A DNA stretch of 64,000 nucleotides from positions 496,001 through 560,000 of the forward strand of contig NZ_JASZYG010000002.1 in the NCBI RefSeq assembly GCF_030317105.1. The letters are read 5' to 3'. A model generated the notes under the pieces. The model had not been told where the DNA came from. It worked only from the letters and a program-made list of their open reading frames with translations, and did no database searches. The translations under genes were made by a program, and so were the position numbers. This DNA is from Variovorax brevis. Lineage in GTDB: Bacteria; Pseudomonadota; Gammaproteobacteria; Burkholderiales; Burkholderiaceae_C. Positions 34,086 to 42,840 of this stretch are shown piece after piece. Every line of letters starts with the position of its first letter. The first letter of the stretch is position 1.

Positions 34086-34496
34086 TCAGCGAAGCCCAGC
34101 CCCCACCGCATGCTCCGCGCGCTGGATCAACTCGATCTTGTAGCCATCCGGATCGGTGACAAACGCAATGACCGTCGTGCCACCCTTGACCGGCCCGGCC
34201 TCACGCGTCACGTTGCCTCCCGCCGCCTTGATTTTTTCGCAGGCTTCGTAGGCATCCGGCACGGCCAGCGCGATGTGACCATAGGCCGTTCCGTGGTCGT
34301 AGCTTTCAGTGCCCCAGTTGTAGGTCAGCTCGATCTCGGCCTGCGCCGGATTGCCTTCGTAGCCGACGAAGGCGAGGCTGTACTTGTATTCGGGGTTTTC
34401 AGAGGTGCGCAGCAGTTGCATGCCGAGCACCTGGGTATAGAAGTCGATGGAGCGCTGGAGATTGCCAACGCGCAGCATGGTGTGAAGGAGTCGCAT
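34086..34496 (-). CDS. gloA: Lactoylglutathione lyase (glyoxalase I)
   Basis: This 136-residue protein matches GloA, which isomerises the methylglyoxal-glutathione adduct to lactoylglutathione. The four metal ligands H5, E56, H74 and E122 fall at exactly the same numbers as in E. coli GloA, which points to the Ni-type, short form. It lies 58 bases after the short fbpC gene on the same strand. The 243-base gap between it and the HAD gene (33843-34085) holds nothing I recognise. Confidence 0.96.
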   Translation of the reverse strand: MRLLHTMLRVGNLQRSIDFYTQVLGMQLLRTSENPEYKYSLAFVGYEGNPAQAEIELTYNWGTESYDHGTAYGHIALAVPDAYEACEKIKAAGGNVTREAGPVKGGTTVIAFVTDPDGYKIELIQRAEHAVGAGLR

Positions 34497-34554
34497 GGCT
34501 GTTTATAACTCGGCACCACGCTCGTCGCACGGCCGTTGCCGCGCACTGCGGCGG

Positions 34555-35244
34555 TCAACTGCGCGCGTTGTTTTCAGTCCAGCGCAGCAACCGGCCGCTG
34601 TGCATCACGCCGATGTGATCGCCCATCGCGTGCGCTTCCGCTTCGTTGTGCGTCACGAGCACGGCCGTCTGGCCGGCTGTCTTGAGGATGTCGCGCACCT
34701 CCGCCGTCAGGCGTTCGCGCGTGCCCGCGTCGAGGTTTGAAAAGGGCTCGTCGAGCAAGAGCAGGGCGGGCGCTGGCGCCAGTGCCCGCGCCAGTGCGAT
34801 GCGCTGCTGCTGGCCACCAGACAGTTCATGCGGATAGCGATCGCCAGCATCGCCAAGTCCCACGAGCGCGAGCATCTGCGCCACACGCGCCTGCCGCTGT
34901 GCACGGCCGAGGCGCCGCAATCCGAAGGCCACGTTCTGCCCCGCGCTGAGGTGAGGAAACAATGCGTACTCCTGGAACATCATGCCGACGCGGCGTTGTT
35001 CCGGGGGCAGGTGCACAGAAGTGGAAGACAGTTCGGCATCGCCCAGCTGGATGGTTCCCGCGCGCACCGGCTCGAATCCGGCGATGGCGCGCAGCACCGT
35101 CGTCTTGCCGCAGCCCGAGGGACCGAGCAGGCATCCAATGTTTCCCGCAGCGAGCGACAGCGAGAAATCCTCGACGGCCGTGTGCAGGCCGCGCGCTCCT
35201 TCGTAGTCGACACGCACGCTGTCGAGTTGCAAGTGTTCGCTCAT
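34555..35244 (-). CDS. Ferric iron ABC transporter ATPase, short form
   Basis: This 229-residue ATPase pairs with the permease and receptor upstream. The Walker A is GPSGCGKTT (about 41-49), the signature LSGGQQQRIALARAL (about 134-148), Walker B LLLLDEPFSNLD and the switch His in LVTHNEAEAH. FbpC proteins are usually about 350 residues, with a C-terminal TOBE regulatory domain; this one ends shortly after the nucleotide-binding core. The start at 35244 is the ATG opening MSEHLQLDSVRVDY; upstream codons overlap the permease. The ending is clean, so this looks like a natural short version. Confidence 0.9.
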   Translation of the reverse strand: MSEHLQLDSVRVDYEGARGLHTAVEDFSLSLAAGNIGCLLGPSGCGKTTVLRAIAGFEPVRAGTIQLGDAELSSTSVHLPPEQRRVGMMFQEYALFPHLSAGQNVAFGLRRLGRAQRQARVAQMLALVGLGDAGDRYPHELSGGQQQRIALARALAPAPALLLLDEPFSNLDAGTRERLTAEVRDILKTAGQTAVLVTHNEAEAHAMGDHIGVMHSGRLLRWTENNARS

Positions 35245-35281
35245 TGCCGTTTCCTCGCTCGGCACTGCGTGTCCTCGTTGC

Positions 35282-36937
35282 TCATGCGCGCAAATCCTCC
35301 GGCCCGGTGCCCAGCCGGTTGCGCGCCAACAAGATGACCGGCAGCAGCCCCGCGACGACGATGGCCAACGCGGCGATGGCGCCTTCTTCGTATGTGCCGC
35401 GCGAGGCTTCGGCATACAGCCACGTCGCCAGCGTGTCGAAGTTGGCGGGGCGCAGCAGCAAGGTAGCGGGCAGCTCCTTCATGGCGTCGACGAACACCAG
35501 CAGCGCGCCGGCCGCAATGGCCGGTTGAAGCAGCGGCAGATGCACGCGGCGCAAGGTCCCGCTCGCGCTTTCTCCGAGCAACCGCGAGGCCTGTTCCAGC
35601 GCAGGCGGGATGCGCGCCAAGCCGGCCTCGATGCCGCCGAGCGGCATTGCCAGGAAGCGGATGGCGCAGGCCACCACGAGCACGATGCCCGCGCCCATCA
35701 ATGGCAGCCCCGCGTGGCCCACCAGCGCGCCGAATGCCGCATCGAAGGCCAAGGCCGGCGTGAGCAAGCCGATGGCCAGCACCGTGCCCGGCACCGCGTA
35801 GCCGAGCGTGGACACACGCGCCTGCCAGCGCGCGCCGTTGCGCGCCGATCCGGTGCTGCGCACGGCCCACGCCACGACCAGCCCGGCCGCGACAGTGACC
35901 AGCGTCACGCCGGTGGCCAAGCCAAGCGTGTTGCCCAGGCTGCCGATCAGTTCGCGCGAAACGCCCCCACCCAGGCGCAAGCGCTTGAGGGTCTCCCACA
36001 CGAGGTAAAGCGCCGGCGCCACGAAGCCGATGAGCACGGGCAAGCTGGCGGCGAAGCTTGCCGCCCACGCCGCGGCGCCGCGCAAGCGATGGGCTTTCGC
36101 CGCACGCATGCGCTGCGCCGAGCCGAAGCGCTGGTGGCGCCGCCCGTTGCGCTCCAGCAGCACGAGCGCGAGTACGACGATCAGCATGGCGCAGGCGATC
36201 TGCGCAGCGCCGGCCAGGTCGGAGCGCGTGATCCACGTCGTGTAGACCGCGACCGTGAGCGTCTGGATGCCGAGGAATTCCGATGCGCCGATGTCGTTGA
36301 GCGTTTCCAGCAGCGCCAGGCTCACGCCGACCGCCAGCGCCGGCCGCGCCAGCGGCAGTGCCACGCGAAAGAATGCGCCGCCTCGGCTTTCGCCCAGCGT
36401 GCGCGCCGCTTCCATCAGGTGCGCCGGCTGGGTCATGAACATGGCACGCGTGGTGAGATAAACGTAGGGATAGAGCACGAAGCCCAGCACGAAGATGGCG
36501 CCCGGCATCGAGCGCAGGTCGGGCAGGCGGAATTCGCGCGGGCTGTCGAAGCCCAGCGCCCAGCGGATCGCGCCCTGCACCGGGCCAATGGGATGCAGCA
36601 GATCGAGGTACGCAAAGGCGACGATGTAGGTTGGCATCGCGAGCGGCAACAGCAGCGCCCAGTTGAGCACCCGCCGTCCTGGAAAATCGCAGGCCGTCAC
36701 CAGCCATGCGCATCCCGTGCCGATCACCAGGACGAGCACGCCGACGCCCGCCAGCAGCACAGCGGTGTTGAGCGCGGCTTGCGGCAGCACGTGCTGCGCC
36801 AGATGCGACCAATGCTGCAGGCCGGTGCCCAGCGCCAGCCAGGCAAGGCTGATCACGGGGATCAGCACCCCGAGCGCAATGACCATCGACGCCGTCCGCC
36901 AAAGCGGGCCCACGGAATGCAGGCGCGCGGCGCTCAT
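35282..36937 (-). CDS. Ferric iron ABC transporter permease (FbpB-like)
   Basis: This 551-residue protein is a double-length permease with two fused binding-protein-dependent transport domains and about 12 membrane segments, as in FbpB/SfuB. The ATPase-contact (EAA) loops are EAARTLGESRGGAFFRVALPLARPA near residues 177-201 and EQASRLLGESASGTLRRVHLPLLQPA near residues 443-468. It moves ferric ions through the inner membrane. It starts 31 bases after the receptor gene and ends 37 bases before the ATPase gene. Confidence 0.94.
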   Translation of the reverse strand: MSAARLHSVGPLWRTASMVIALGVLIPVISLAWLALGTGLQHWSHLAQHVLPQAALNTAVLLAGVGVLVLVIGTGCAWLVTACDFPGRRVLNWALLLPLAMPTYIVAFAYLDLLHPIGPVQGAIRWALGFDSPREFRLPDLRSMPGAIFVLGFVLYPYVYLTTRAMFMTQPAHLMEAARTLGESRGGAFFRVALPLARPALAVGVSLALLETLNDIGASEFLGIQTLTVAVYTTWITRSDLAGAAQIACAMLIVVLALVLLERNGRRHQRFGSAQRMRAAKAHRLRGAAAWAASFAASLPVLIGFVAPALYLVWETLKRLRLGGGVSRELIGSLGNTLGLATGVTLVTVAAGLVVAWAVRSTGSARNGARWQARVSTLGYAVPGTVLAIGLLTPALAFDAAFGALVGHAGLPLMGAGIVLVVACAIRFLAMPLGGIEAGLARIPPALEQASRLLGESASGTLRRVHLPLLQPAIAAGALLVFVDAMKELPATLLLRPANFDTLATWLYAEASRGTYEEGAIAALAIVVAGLLPVILLARNRLGTGPEDLRA

Positions 36938-36968
36938 CCCGCGTCAGCGGCGTTGCGGCGCCTCGTCC

Positions 36969-38021
36969 TCACTGGTCGAATCCGACCTTGTCCACCAGTG
37001 CGCTGGCCAGCTTGCGATGTTTGGCGATCTCCGGAAGGGGCAGGGGGTCGACCTTCAGGTCGCCAATGGTGGAGCCGATGACCGAATCAAGCGCCACGCC
37101 CTTGCGCACCGGGTACTCGTAGTTGGTCTCGCCGTAGAGTGCCTGCGCCGGTTCCGACACCAGGAACTCGAGCAGCTTGACAGCATTGGCGCGCTGCGGC
37201 GCGTTCCTGGCGACCGCGGCGCCGCTGATGTTGACGTGCGTGCCGCCGCTCTTGGCAAAGGTCGGGCGGACGACCTTGATGGCATCGCCCCACTTGCGCG
37301 CGTCACTGCCTTCCTTGGAGCCCTTCATCTGGCCCACGTAGTAGGAGTTCGCCAGGCCCACGTCGCAAATGCCGCCCAGGATGTCGCGCGCCACGTCGCG
37401 ATCGCCACCCGTGGCCTTGCGCGCGAGGTTGGCCTTGACGCCGCGCAACCATTGCTCGGTCTTGGCTTCGCCGTCGTGCGCAATCATCGCGGCGACCAGC
37501 GCAGTGTTGTAGGGATGCTGGCCGGCGCGGATGCAGACCTTGCCCTTGTACTTGGGATTGGCGAGGTCTTCGTAGCGGATGCTGGTGAGCGGCAGGGTCT
37601 TGTCGGCGTACAGCACGCGCGCACGCAGCGACAGCGAATACCACTGCCCGTCGGCGCCGCGCAAGTTGGCAGGAATGGCCGAATCCAGCGCAGAAGACTT
37701 CACGGGCTGGGTCACGCCGCCGTCCACCAGATCCATCAGGTTGCCGATGTCCACGGTCATCAGCACGTCGGCCGGCGAGCGGGCACCTTCGGCCTTCACG
37801 CGCTCGAGCAGGCCGTCCTTGACGAACACCGTGTTGACCTTCACGCCGCTTTGCGCGCTGAAAGCCGACAGCAACGGCTGCACCAGCGCGGCCTCGCGCG
37901 TCGTGTAGAGCGTGACTTCCCCGGCGGCATGGGCGGGAAGGGCTGCCGTAGCCAACCAGGCGGCGGCGATGCAGGTCAGCGCGCGGCTGGCGCGAGCGGT
38001 CACGCGGGGGCGTGCGGTCAT
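36969..38021 (-). CDS. Ferric iron-binding periplasmic protein (FbpA-like)
   Basis: This 350-residue receptor has a signal peptide cleaved near AHA-AG (residues 31-33), then EVTLYTTREAALVQPLL, the usual start of FbpA/FutA. The Tyr pair Y227-Y228 in LANSYYVGQ is the iron-coordinating motif. It binds ferric ion in the periplasm and hands it to the FbpB-like permease. It is the first gene of the operon and a Fur-box-like sequence lies 50 bases upstream. Confidence 0.95.
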   Translation of the reverse strand: MTARPRVTARASRALTCIAAAWLATAALPAHAAGEVTLYTTREAALVQPLLSAFSAQSGVKVNTVFVKDGLLERVKAEGARSPADVLMTVDIGNLMDLVDGGVTQPVKSSALDSAIPANLRGADGQWYSLSLRARVLYADKTLPLTSIRYEDLANPKYKGKVCIRAGQHPYNTALVAAMIAHDGEAKTEQWLRGVKANLARKATGGDRDVARDILGGICDVGLANSYYVGQMKGSKEGSDARKWGDAIKVVRPTFAKSGGTHVNISGAAVARNAPQRANAVKLLEFLVSEPAQALYGETNYEYPVRKGVALDSVIGSTIGDLKVDPLPLPEIAKHRKLASALVDKVGFDQ

Positions 38022-38070
38022 GAGGCGTCTCCAGATCGAATTGATGAAGGCATAGGCGTTCTGTGCGAAC

Positions 38071-38089
38071 GCATATACGAATCATTATC
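38071..38089 (-). promoter_or_regulatory. Fur-box-like sequence upstream of the ferric transporter
   Basis: Read on the minus strand the sequence is GATAATGATTCGTATATGC. Its first nine bases match the classical Fur box GATAATGAT exactly and the second half matches weakly. It sits 50-68 bases before the fbpA-like start, so iron repression of the operon is likely. The rest of the 197-base gap shows a small hairpin (GCCTAT, ATAGGC at 38120-38136) and no other signal. Confidence 0.65.
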
Positions 38090-38218
38090 ACTGGTGGATT
38101 CGCCCTTCCGACGCATTGAGCCTATGGGAAATAGGCCTTAGCGGGCAGCACTGAACCCGGCCCATGTACGCGTCTCACGCGTGCCATCAGAGGGCCTTGT
38201 TCAACGTTGCCGGCAGAC

Positions 38219-38764
38219 TCAACCAGGACGAACCATCTCGAACACGAGGCAGGTCGTGGTGGCATGCGCGTACAGCGTGCCATCGGGACCGTAGAGCCGC
38301 GCCTCGGCCGTGGCCAGCTGGCGGCCGCAGTGGATCACCTTGCCTTCGGCGCGCACGCGTTGCACCTTGGGCGTGAGGGCCTTGACCAGGTTCACGCCGA
38401 GTTCAGCCGTGGTGTAGCCGCGGCCGGGCGGCATCATGGTGTGCACCGCGCAGCCCAGTGCCGAATCGAGCAGGGTGGCGAACCAGCCGCCGTGGATCGT
38501 GCCCATCGGGTTGAGATGCTCATGCGACGGAATGCCCTGGAACATCGCGCGGCCGGGGCCGACTTCCAGCAACTGGAAATCCAGCGTCTTGGCGATGGGC
38601 GGGTAGGGGAGCTCGCCGCGCAACATGGCTTCCATCATTTCCAGGCCGGTCTTGCCGGCGATCTGGTCGGGCCGCGCCACGCCTGCGCCGGGGCCCGCTT
38701 CGAGCCGTGCCACGACCTCGCGTTCCTGGGCGAGCCACGACTCGAGCGGATTGTTCTGCGTCAT
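38219..38764 (-). CDS. PaaI-like hotdog thioesterase
   Basis: This 181-residue hotdog protein has the PaaI pattern HLNPMGTIHGGWFATLLDSALGCA, in which HGG binds the CoA thioester and the Asp in the helix acts in catalysis. The ending (YAHATTTCLVFEM) is typical. It hydrolyses aryl- or acyl-CoA thioesters. The start is the ATG at 38764; a TTG one codon upstream is also possible. It is divergent from a MarR regulator across 53 bases holding a palindrome, so that regulator probably controls it. Confidence 0.88.
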   Translation of the reverse strand: MTQNNPLESWLAQEREVVARLEAGPGAGVARPDQIAGKTGLEMMEAMLRGELPYPPIAKTLDFQLLEVGPGRAMFQGIPSHEHLNPMGTIHGGWFATLLDSALGCAVHTMMPPGRGYTTAELGVNLVKALTPKVQRVRAEGKVIHCGRQLATAEARLYGPDGTLYAHATTTCLVFEMVRPG

Positions 38765-38781
38765 CAATTTTCTCCAGTGGG

Positions 38782-38809
38782 TTGCATATACAACAGTTGT
38801 AGGTACAAT
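38782..38809 (+). promoter_or_regulatory. Predicted sigma-70 promoter of the marR-like gene
   Basis: TTGCAT (38782-38787) and TACAAT (38804-38809) are separated by 16 bases. The start of transcription would fall around 38815-38817, at or next to the ATG at 38818, so the message may be leaderless. The palindrome TACAACAGTTGTA lies in the spacer. Confidence 0.5.
38789..38801. promoter_or_regulatory. MarR operator-like palindrome
   Basis: TACAACAGTTGTA is a perfect 6-1-6 inverted repeat placed between the predicted -35 and -10 elements, overlapped by a second repeat AGGTA-N6-TACCT (38801-38816). MarR dimers usually bind short palindromes of this size in divergent gaps, which suggests autorepression. 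Confidence 0.55.
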
Positions 38810-38817
38810 AATACCTC

Positions 38818-39285
38818 ATGAGCACCACTGTCAAGCCACAAGGCTGTACCAATTTCAAACTTCGTCGCTTGATGCGGCAGGTGGCGCGCCACTACGACGC
38901 CGAGGTTGCGCACAGCGGCCTCAAGACGACGCAGTACTCGCTGCTGACGCATGTCTTGCACTTGGGCCCCATCCGCCCGGTCGACCTCGCGAAGGCGATG
39001 AGCATCGAGGCCTCCACGCTCACGCGCAACCTCAAGCCCATGGTCGATGCAGGCTGGCTCACGCTGGGCGAGGGCGCGGATGCGCGCAGCCGCCTGGTCG
39101 CCATCACCGATGCCGGACGGCAAAAGCGCTCGCAGGCGCAACTCGACTGGCGCAGGGCGCAGGAAAAGCTCAACGAAACTCTGGGCCTGGAGCGTGTGGT
39201 GGCGCTGCACGCACTGCTGGATGAAAGCCTTGCACTCCTGCAAGGCGGCGAAGACGAATCACTTTCTGGAGAAGACGATGAGTGA
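38818..39285 (+). CDS. MarR family regulator
   Basis: This 155-residue protein has the MarR winged helix. RRLMRQVARHYDAEVAHSGLKTTQYSLL forms the first helices, PVDLAKAMSIEASTLTRNLKPMVDAGWL (about 53-80) the DNA-binding part and ADARSRLVAITDAGRQ the wing. It probably represses the divergent thioesterase gene and its own operon with the MFS and MATE exporters; the ligand is likely an aromatic or drug-like compound. Its last 8 bases overlap the MFS gene. Confidence 0.93.
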   Translation: MSTTVKPQGCTNFKLRRLMRQVARHYDAEVAHSGLKTTQYSLLTHVLHLGPIRPVDLAKAMSIEASTLTRNLKPMVDAGWLTLGEGADARSRLVAITDAGRQKRSQAQLDWRRAQEKLNETLGLERVVALHALLDESLALLQGGEDESLSGEDDE

Positions 39286-40543
39286 ATCCAACGCGGCCGT
39301 GCTGCCGACCCCGCCGCGTCCCGTCGCGCGCTACGCCTTGTGGCTGGTCCTGCTCGCAGCAGGCGGCACCTTCGCGCTCACCATGGGTGTGCGCCAGACG
39401 ATGGGCCTGTTTCTTTCGTCGCTCAACACATCGACCGGGTTGGGCATCGGCAGCATCAGCCTGGCGTTTGCCTTCGGGCAGTTGTGGTGGGGCCTGACAC
39501 AACCTTTTGCCGGTGCGGTGGCCGACCGGGTCGGCACGGGGCGGGTGCTCTTCGTCGGCGTGCTGCTGGTGGCGCTGGGGACCATCCTCACGCCGCTGAT
39601 GACGACGACTGCCGGGCTGATCTTTGCCATCGGTGTATTGGCGGCCGGCGGCGCGGGCATGGCCGGGCCGTCGGTGCTGATGGCCGCGAGCACGCGGCTG
39701 GTGCCTCCGGAACGGCGCGGGCTGGCCACGGGCATCGTGAATGCGGGCGGTTCCTTCGGCCAGTTCGCCATGGCACCCATCGCCGTAGCATTGATGGTCA
39801 ACGTCGGTTGGGCCAGCGCCATGCAGTGGCTGGGCGTGCTGATCCTGCTGGCCTTGCCGGCAGCCTTCGTGCTCAAGGGCAATTCGAAGTTGCTGGCGGC
39901 GCAATCCGCGGCCGCCTCCGGCACCAAGCCGTTGACGGCACGCGAAGCCATCGGGCAGGCCTTGGCCAACCCCAGCTACCGCATGCTCTCTCTCGGTTTC
40001 TTCGTGTGCGGCTTTCACGTGGCCTTCCTCGCGACGCACTTGCCGGGCGTGGTGGCGGCCTGTGGCTTGCCTCCGGAGATCGGCGCGTGGGCGCTGGGGA
40101 TGATCGGTTTGTTCAACATCGTCGGCAGCCTCGCGATGGGCTGGGCGGTGGGGCGCTGGCGCATGAAGTCGCTGCTGGCCCTGCTCTATGCGACGCGCGG
40201 CATTGCCGTGCTGGTCTTCCTGCTGGCGCCCAAGACGGCGACCGTGATGCTGGTGTTCGCAGCGGTGATGGGCGTGACCTTCCTGTCGACGGTGCCGCCC
40301 ACGGCGGGGCTGGTCGCCAAGTTCTTCGGGCCGGCCAACATGGCCATGCTGTTCGGCATCGTGATGCTCGCGCACCAGATCGGCGGCTTCTTGGGCGCCT
40401 GGCTGGGCGGGCGCATTTTCGAGGCGACGGGCAGCTATGACTGGGTCTGGTACATCGACATCCTGCTCGCAGCCGGTGCGGCGCTGGTGAACCTTCCCAT
40501 CCGCGAGGCCATGCCCGTTCGTGCGGCCAAGGCTGCTGCCTGA
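39278..40543 (+). CDS. MFS exporter
   Basis: This 421-residue protein has 12 predicted membrane segments and the MFS motif in FAGAVADRVGTGRVLFVG. Its opening (TFALTMGVRQTMGLFLSSLNTSTGLGIGSISLAFA) is like the oxalate/formate-antiporter and monocarboxylate-like MFS group. The start at 39278 follows TGGAG and overlaps the MarR stop by 8 bases, so it is co-expressed with the regulator. The substrate is probably linked to the MarR ligand. Confidence 0.9.
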   Translation: MSESNAAVLPTPPRPVARYALWLVLLAAGGTFALTMGVRQTMGLFLSSLNTSTGLGIGSISLAFAFGQLWWGLTQPFAGAVADRVGTGRVLFVGVLLVALGTILTPLMTTTAGLIFAIGVLAAGGAGMAGPSVLMAASTRLVPPERRGLATGIVNAGGSFGQFAMAPIAVALMVNVGWASAMQWLGVLILLALPAAFVLKGNSKLLAAQSAAASGTKPLTAREAIGQALANPSYRMLSLGFFVCGFHVAFLATHLPGVVAACGLPPEIGAWALGMIGLFNIVGSLAMGWAVGRWRMKSLLALLYATRGIAVLVFLLAPKTATVMLVFAAVMGVTFLSTVPPTAGLVAKFFGPANMAMLFGIVMLAHQIGGFLGAWLGGRIFEATGSYDWVWYIDILLAAGAALVNLPIREAMPVRAAKAAA

Positions 40544-40550
40544 GCGGCGC

Positions 40551-41954
40551 ATGGAGTCCATCGATCCGCGCACGCGCCTCCTGCTGGAGGCGCCCATTGC
40601 GCCCACGCTGCTGCGGCTGGCCTTTCCCAATGTGTTGGTGATGGTCGCGCAGGCGGCGGTGGGGCTCATCGAAACCTACTTCGTCGGCAAGCTGGGCGCT
40701 GATGCGCTGACGGCGATGGCGCTGGTCTTTCCCATCGTCATGCTGATGCAGATGACTTCGGCCGGCGCCATGGGCGGGGGCATCGCGTCGGCCATTGCGC
40801 GCACGCTTGGCGCCCAGCGCCGCGATGATGCGGACGCGCTTGTGTTGCACGCCATCGTCATCGCGCTGGGCTTCGGCTTGGTGTTCACCATCGCGCTGCT
40901 GGTGGGCGGGCGCTGGCTCTATGGCGTGATGGGCGGCACGGGCGCCTCGCTGGAGTACGCGCTCGTCTATTCGAACTGGGTGTTCGCCGGTGCGGTGGTG
41001 GTGTGGCTCTTCAACTCGCTGGCCGCGGTGATTCGTGGCACCGGCAACATGGCCGTGCCAGCCAACGTGACGGTGGCGGGCGTAGCGCTGCTCATTCCCC
41101 TGTCGCCGCTGCTCATCTTTGGCTGGGGACCGATCCCGGGAATGGGCATTGCGGGCGGGGCGGTGGCGCTGCTCGTGTTTTACCTTGGGGGCACGGTGGC
41201 GCTGTGGCTCTACCTGCGCTCGCCGCGCAGCCTGCTCAAGCCGCACATTGCAGGCGTGCGCCTTCGCTGGCCGCTGTTCCTGGACATCCTGCGCGTGGGG
41301 CTGGTCGGCGCGATCTCGACGGTGGCGACCAACCTGGCAATCGGCATCGCGACGGCGCTTTCCGGTCACTTCGGGCCGGGCGCGATTGCGGGCTACGGCA
41401 CGGCGGCGCGGCTTGAATATTTGCTGGTGCCGCTGGTCTTCGGTTTCGGCGCACCGCTTCTGGCGATGGTGGGCACCTGCATGGGCGCCGACAAGCGCGA
41501 ACGTGCCTTGAAGGCAGCGTGGATCGGCGCGGCGATGGCGTTCACGCTGACGGAGGCGATCGGCCTGGCGGCGGCGATCTTTCCGCGCCCATGGCTGATG
41601 CTCTTTGGCGCCGATCCGGCGATGCTCGAGGCGGGCACGCAATATTTGCGCGCCGTCGGGCCGCTCTATGGATTCTTTGGCGTGGGCCTCGTCCTGTACT
41701 TCGCGTCGCAAGGCGCGGGGCGGTTGTTGTGGCCGGTGCTCGGCAACATCGCGCGGCTCGCGGTGGCCGGCATTGGTGGCTGGCTCGCGCTGCGCTGGGG
41801 TGGCGAACTGACGAATGTCTTCGTCGCGCAAGGCGTCGCGCTGGTGGTCTATGGTGTCGTGATTGCATCGGCCATTGCTGGCGGTGCATGGTTTGGGCGT
41901 GTCGGCTGGCCACGCACCACGGCCGGGCTGATGCGGCGCATCCAGCCGACCTGA
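40551..41954 (+). CDS. MATE family efflux transporter
   Basis: This 467-residue protein has 12 membrane segments and belongs to the MATE family (NorM/DinF-like), which exports cationic compounds with Na+ or H+ exchange. GLIETYFVGKLGADALTAMALVFP (about 39-62) is the typical first-repeat motif. The ATG at 40551, 7 bases after the MFS stop, starts MESIDPRTRLLLEAPIAPTLLRLAFP, the usual opening. It is the third gene of the marR operon. Confidence 0.92.
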   Translation: MESIDPRTRLLLEAPIAPTLLRLAFPNVLVMVAQAAVGLIETYFVGKLGADALTAMALVFPIVMLMQMTSAGAMGGGIASAIARTLGAQRRDDADALVLHAIVIALGFGLVFTIALLVGGRWLYGVMGGTGASLEYALVYSNWVFAGAVVVWLFNSLAAVIRGTGNMAVPANVTVAGVALLIPLSPLLIFGWGPIPGMGIAGGAVALLVFYLGGTVALWLYLRSPRSLLKPHIAGVRLRWPLFLDILRVGLVGAISTVATNLAIGIATALSGHFGPGAIAGYGTAARLEYLLVPLVFGFGAPLLAMVGTCMGADKRERALKAAWIGAAMAFTLTEAIGLAAAIFPRPWLMLFGADPAMLEAGTQYLRAVGPLYGFFGVGLVLYFASQGAGRLLWPVLGNIARLAVAGIGGWLALRWGGELTNVFVAQGVALVVYGVVIASAIAGGAWFGRVGWPRTTAGLMRRIQPT

Positions 41955-41988
41955 CTTTTTTTCCTCTTCTCACACAAAAGGAGATCTC

Positions 41989-42690
41989 ATGAAGATCGAA
42001 GGCTCAGTTGTTTTCGTGACCGGTGCCAATCGCGGGCTCGGTTTGGCGTTTGCACGTGCGGCACTGGCGGCTGGTGCCAAGAAGGTCTACGCGGCGGCGC
42101 GTGATCCGGCCTCCATCGCCCTGGATGGCGTCGAAAAGATCGCGCTTGATGTCACCAACGCCGCGCAAGTCGAGGCGGCGGCCAAGGCGTGCGGCGACGT
42201 GACGCTGCTCATCAACAACGCGGGCATTTCGCGTGGCTCGGGCCTGCTGGCTCAGGGTGCTTTCGATGCGGCCCGCGCCGAGCTGGAGACGAACTTCTTC
42301 GGGCCGTGGGCCTTGAGTCGCGCCTTCGCGCCGGTGCTGGCAGCCAACGGCGGTGGGGGCATCGTCAATGTGCTGTCGGTGTTGAGCTGGCTCAGCCTGC
42401 CGGGTGCGGCCACGTATTGCGTGTCGAAGTCAGCCGCATGGTCGCTGAGCAACGGCTTGCGCAATGAACTGCGCGGGCAGGGCACCCAGGTGACCAGCGT
42501 GCACATCGCCTTCATGGACACGGACATGGCACGCGGCATTCCGGGCAACAAGACGTCGCCGGACGATGTGGCGAAGCAGACCTTTGCGGCAGTGGAGGCG
42601 GGGTTGCCGGAAGTGCTGGCGGACGCGACCACGCAGCAGGTCAAGCAGGGCTTGGTGGCCGATCCGCCGGCGTACGCGGCTGCGCGCTGA
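41989..42690 (+). CDS. SDR family oxidoreductase
   Basis: This 233-residue classical short-chain dehydrogenase has the cofactor motif TGANRGLG (11-18), LINNAG (about 74-79) and the catalytic Ser-Tyr-Lys set in VLSVLSWLSLPGAATYCVSKSA (about 126-147). AARDP after the second strand suggests NADP(H). AAAAGGAG lies before the ATG. It is 34 bases after the MATE gene and may be part of that operon. The substrate is unknown. Confidence 0.92.
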   Translation: MKIEGSVVFVTGANRGLGLAFARAALAAGAKKVYAAARDPASIALDGVEKIALDVTNAAQVEAAAKACGDVTLLINNAGISRGSGLLAQGAFDAARAELETNFFGPWALSRAFAPVLAANGGGGIVNVLSVLSWLSLPGAATYCVSKSAAWSLSNGLRNELRGQGTQVTSVHIAFMDTDMARGIPGNKTSPDDVAKQTFAAVEAGLPEVLADATTQQVKQGLVADPPAYAAAR

Positions 42691-42698
42691 CTGCGTGT

Positions 42699-42822
42699 CT
42701 TGCTCCCTCTCCCCCGGGGGCAGAGGGCTGGTGTGAGGGCAGCGCACGGTAGACAAGCTGCAAGCCATCCATCGCCGACGCCCCTCACCCCAACCCTCTC
42801 CCCGGAGGGGCGAGGGAGCAAG
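42699..42822. repeat. Imperfect inverted repeat (REP/BIME-like)
   Basis: Two arms of about 41 bases pair with each other: 42699-42739, starting CTTGCTCCCTCTCCC, and 42781-42822, ending GCGAGGGAGCAAG. A spacer of about 41 bases lies between. The cores (CCCTCACCCCAACCCTCTCC type) resemble dispersed palindromic repeats seen in many Proteobacteria. It sits between convergent genes, where such elements often serve as terminators or message stabilisers. It carries no gene. Confidence 0.8.
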
Positions 42823-42840
42823 AGAGGCCAAGCCGCGGCG

